Positions 5,282 to 5,790 of a stretch of 5,790 nucleotides of DNA are shown piece by piece. The position numbers were made by a program, and so were the translations under genes. The first letter of the stretch is position 1; every line of letters starts with the position of its first letter. The notes beneath the pieces were generated by a model. It was given only the letters and a program-made list of their open reading frames with translations, had not been told where the DNA came from and did no database searches. The stretch spans positions 1 through 5,790 of the forward strand of contig CAAGLJ010000066.1 in the NCBI GenBank assembly GCA_900770785.1, read 5' to 3'. Origin of the DNA: Lachnospiraceae bacterium (lineage in GTDB: Bacteria; Bacillota; Clostridia; Lachnospirales; Lachnospiraceae).

Positions 5282-5790
5282 CTAAACGTAAGAATGCTCC
5301 ATCTGGATGACAACATTAAAGCTTTTGTCGATAGCCCATACCCTCTCCTGAATTTCATTTAATAAAAGAGCTTTATCCATTTTATAGTTGTGTGGAAGCA
5401 CCATGTCAAAAATAATATTGGTATGGGTATTTCCCTTTACCATACGAAAATCATGCATGTGAAGGGAACTGTCAATGGAAAAAAGAATGTCATGAATCCT
5501 GTCCTTCCATAAATCTATATCAGGATCCTGGGTTATAACAGGATCCATGTGGATGACAGCTTCGCAGTTAAGCTGTTTATTCAGAGTTTGCTCCAGTCGG
5601 TCAATCATATCATGAATTTCCAGAATATTTCCGGCGGCAGAAACCTCAGCATGAAGGGAGATAATAACCCGTCCGGGGCCATAATCATGGACAATCAAAT
5701 CGTGCATTCCCAAAACCCCGTCGGTATTCAGAACGATTTGCTGAATCTGCTCCACAAACTCTTTGGCGGGAGGCTGCCCAAGCAAAGGAT
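5282..5790 (-). CDS. Cation diffusion facilitator transporter, C-terminal cytoplasmic part (5' end outside window)
   Basis: The minus-strand frame is open from the window edge to a TAG at 5284-5282, giving 168 visible residues. A TTG at 5785-5783 could be read as a start, but the frame continues upstream as P-L-L-G-Q-P-P, the usual junction where the last membrane helix of a CDF protein meets its cytoplasmic domain, so the gene is cut by the window. CDF proteins export zinc, iron, manganese or related divalent cations in exchange for protons. The first visible domain (about 6-82, numbered from the TTG) is the ZT-dimer fold, with GMHDLIVHDYGPGR (26-39), a histidine at 45, EIHDMID (56-62) and IHMDP (78-82). 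A second domain at about 93-167 echoes it (I-H-D-I-L, L-H-M-H-D-F) and looks like a tandem copy, as in longer Firmicute CDF proteins. The metal specificity lies in the missing membrane part. Confidence 0.92.
   Translation of the reverse strand, partial: PLLGQPPAKEFVEQIQQIVLNTDGVLGMHDLIVHDYGPGRVIISLHAEVSAAGNILEIHDMIDRLEQTLNKQLNCEAVIHMDPVITQDPDIDLWKDRIHDILFSIDSSLHMHDFRMVKGNTHTNIIFDMVLPHNYKMDKALLLNEIQERVWAIDKSFNVVIQMEHSYV
5523..5546. repeat. 8-bp inverted repeat (GGATCCTG/CAGGATCC) in the CDF gene
   Basis: GGATCCTG at 5523-5530 and CAGGATCC at 5539-5546 pair around an 8-nt loop; CAGGATCC also occurs directly at 5521-5528. Both copies encode Asp-Pro steps of the transporter (D-P-V-I-T-Q-D-P), so coding similarity may explain part of it. 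No T-tract follows. Confidence 0.4.

Noticed and set aside
1..5790. CRISPR array, tRNA/rRNA, insertion sequence or phage genes
   Set aside because: No regularly spaced repeats, structural RNA patterns, transposase motifs or terminal repeats were seen on either strand.

Overview
The window looks like a chromosomal segment of a Gram-positive anaerobe of the class Clostridia, most likely a Lachnospiraceae relative. This rests on moderate GC, strong GGAGG-type ribosome binding sites, compact same-strand genes and the protein types seen. The assignment is inferred from protein style, not from a marker gene.

Layout: (1) positions 1-357 hold the 3' end of a major-facilitator transporter of the oxalate/formate antiporter type, closed by a clear intrinsic terminator at 372-418. 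(2) A 238-bp gene-free gap (358-595) holds the terminator, an extended -10 promoter candidate, a weak A/T hairpin and a second promoter candidate close to the next gene. (3) A same-strand cluster from 596 to 5260 follows: a membrane-anchored coiled-coil protein with a degenerate M23 (LytM-like) domain, a bactofilin, an amidophosphoribosyltransferase (PurF) homologue without its catalytic cysteine, a membrane-anchored TPR protein with an unrecognised C-terminal region, and thiamine pyrophosphokinase. Gaps are 46, 87 and 19 bp, followed by an 8-bp overlap. I see no internal terminator, so one transcript is plausible. (4) From the right edge, a convergent minus-strand gene encodes the cytoplasmic C-terminal part of a cation diffusion facilitator. 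The two convergent stop codons are 21 bp apart with no recognisable terminator.

The first two cluster genes form a recognisable pair: bactofilins are polymer-forming cytoskeletal proteins often encoded beside M23 peptidases and used in cell-shape or wall-growth control. Here the M23 partner seems to have lost all its zinc ligands, so it would act as a scaffold or activator rather than an enzyme. The PurF homologue is the most unusual gene. Glycine replaces the nucleophilic cysteine, and other glutamine-site residues are altered, yet the PRPP-binding loop and the four cysteines matching the Bacillus-type iron-sulfur cluster are kept. That pattern suggests a phosphoribosyltransferase or PRPP-sensing protein that does not use glutamine. 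The genes share a strand and tight spacing, but a common pathway is not evident from sequence.
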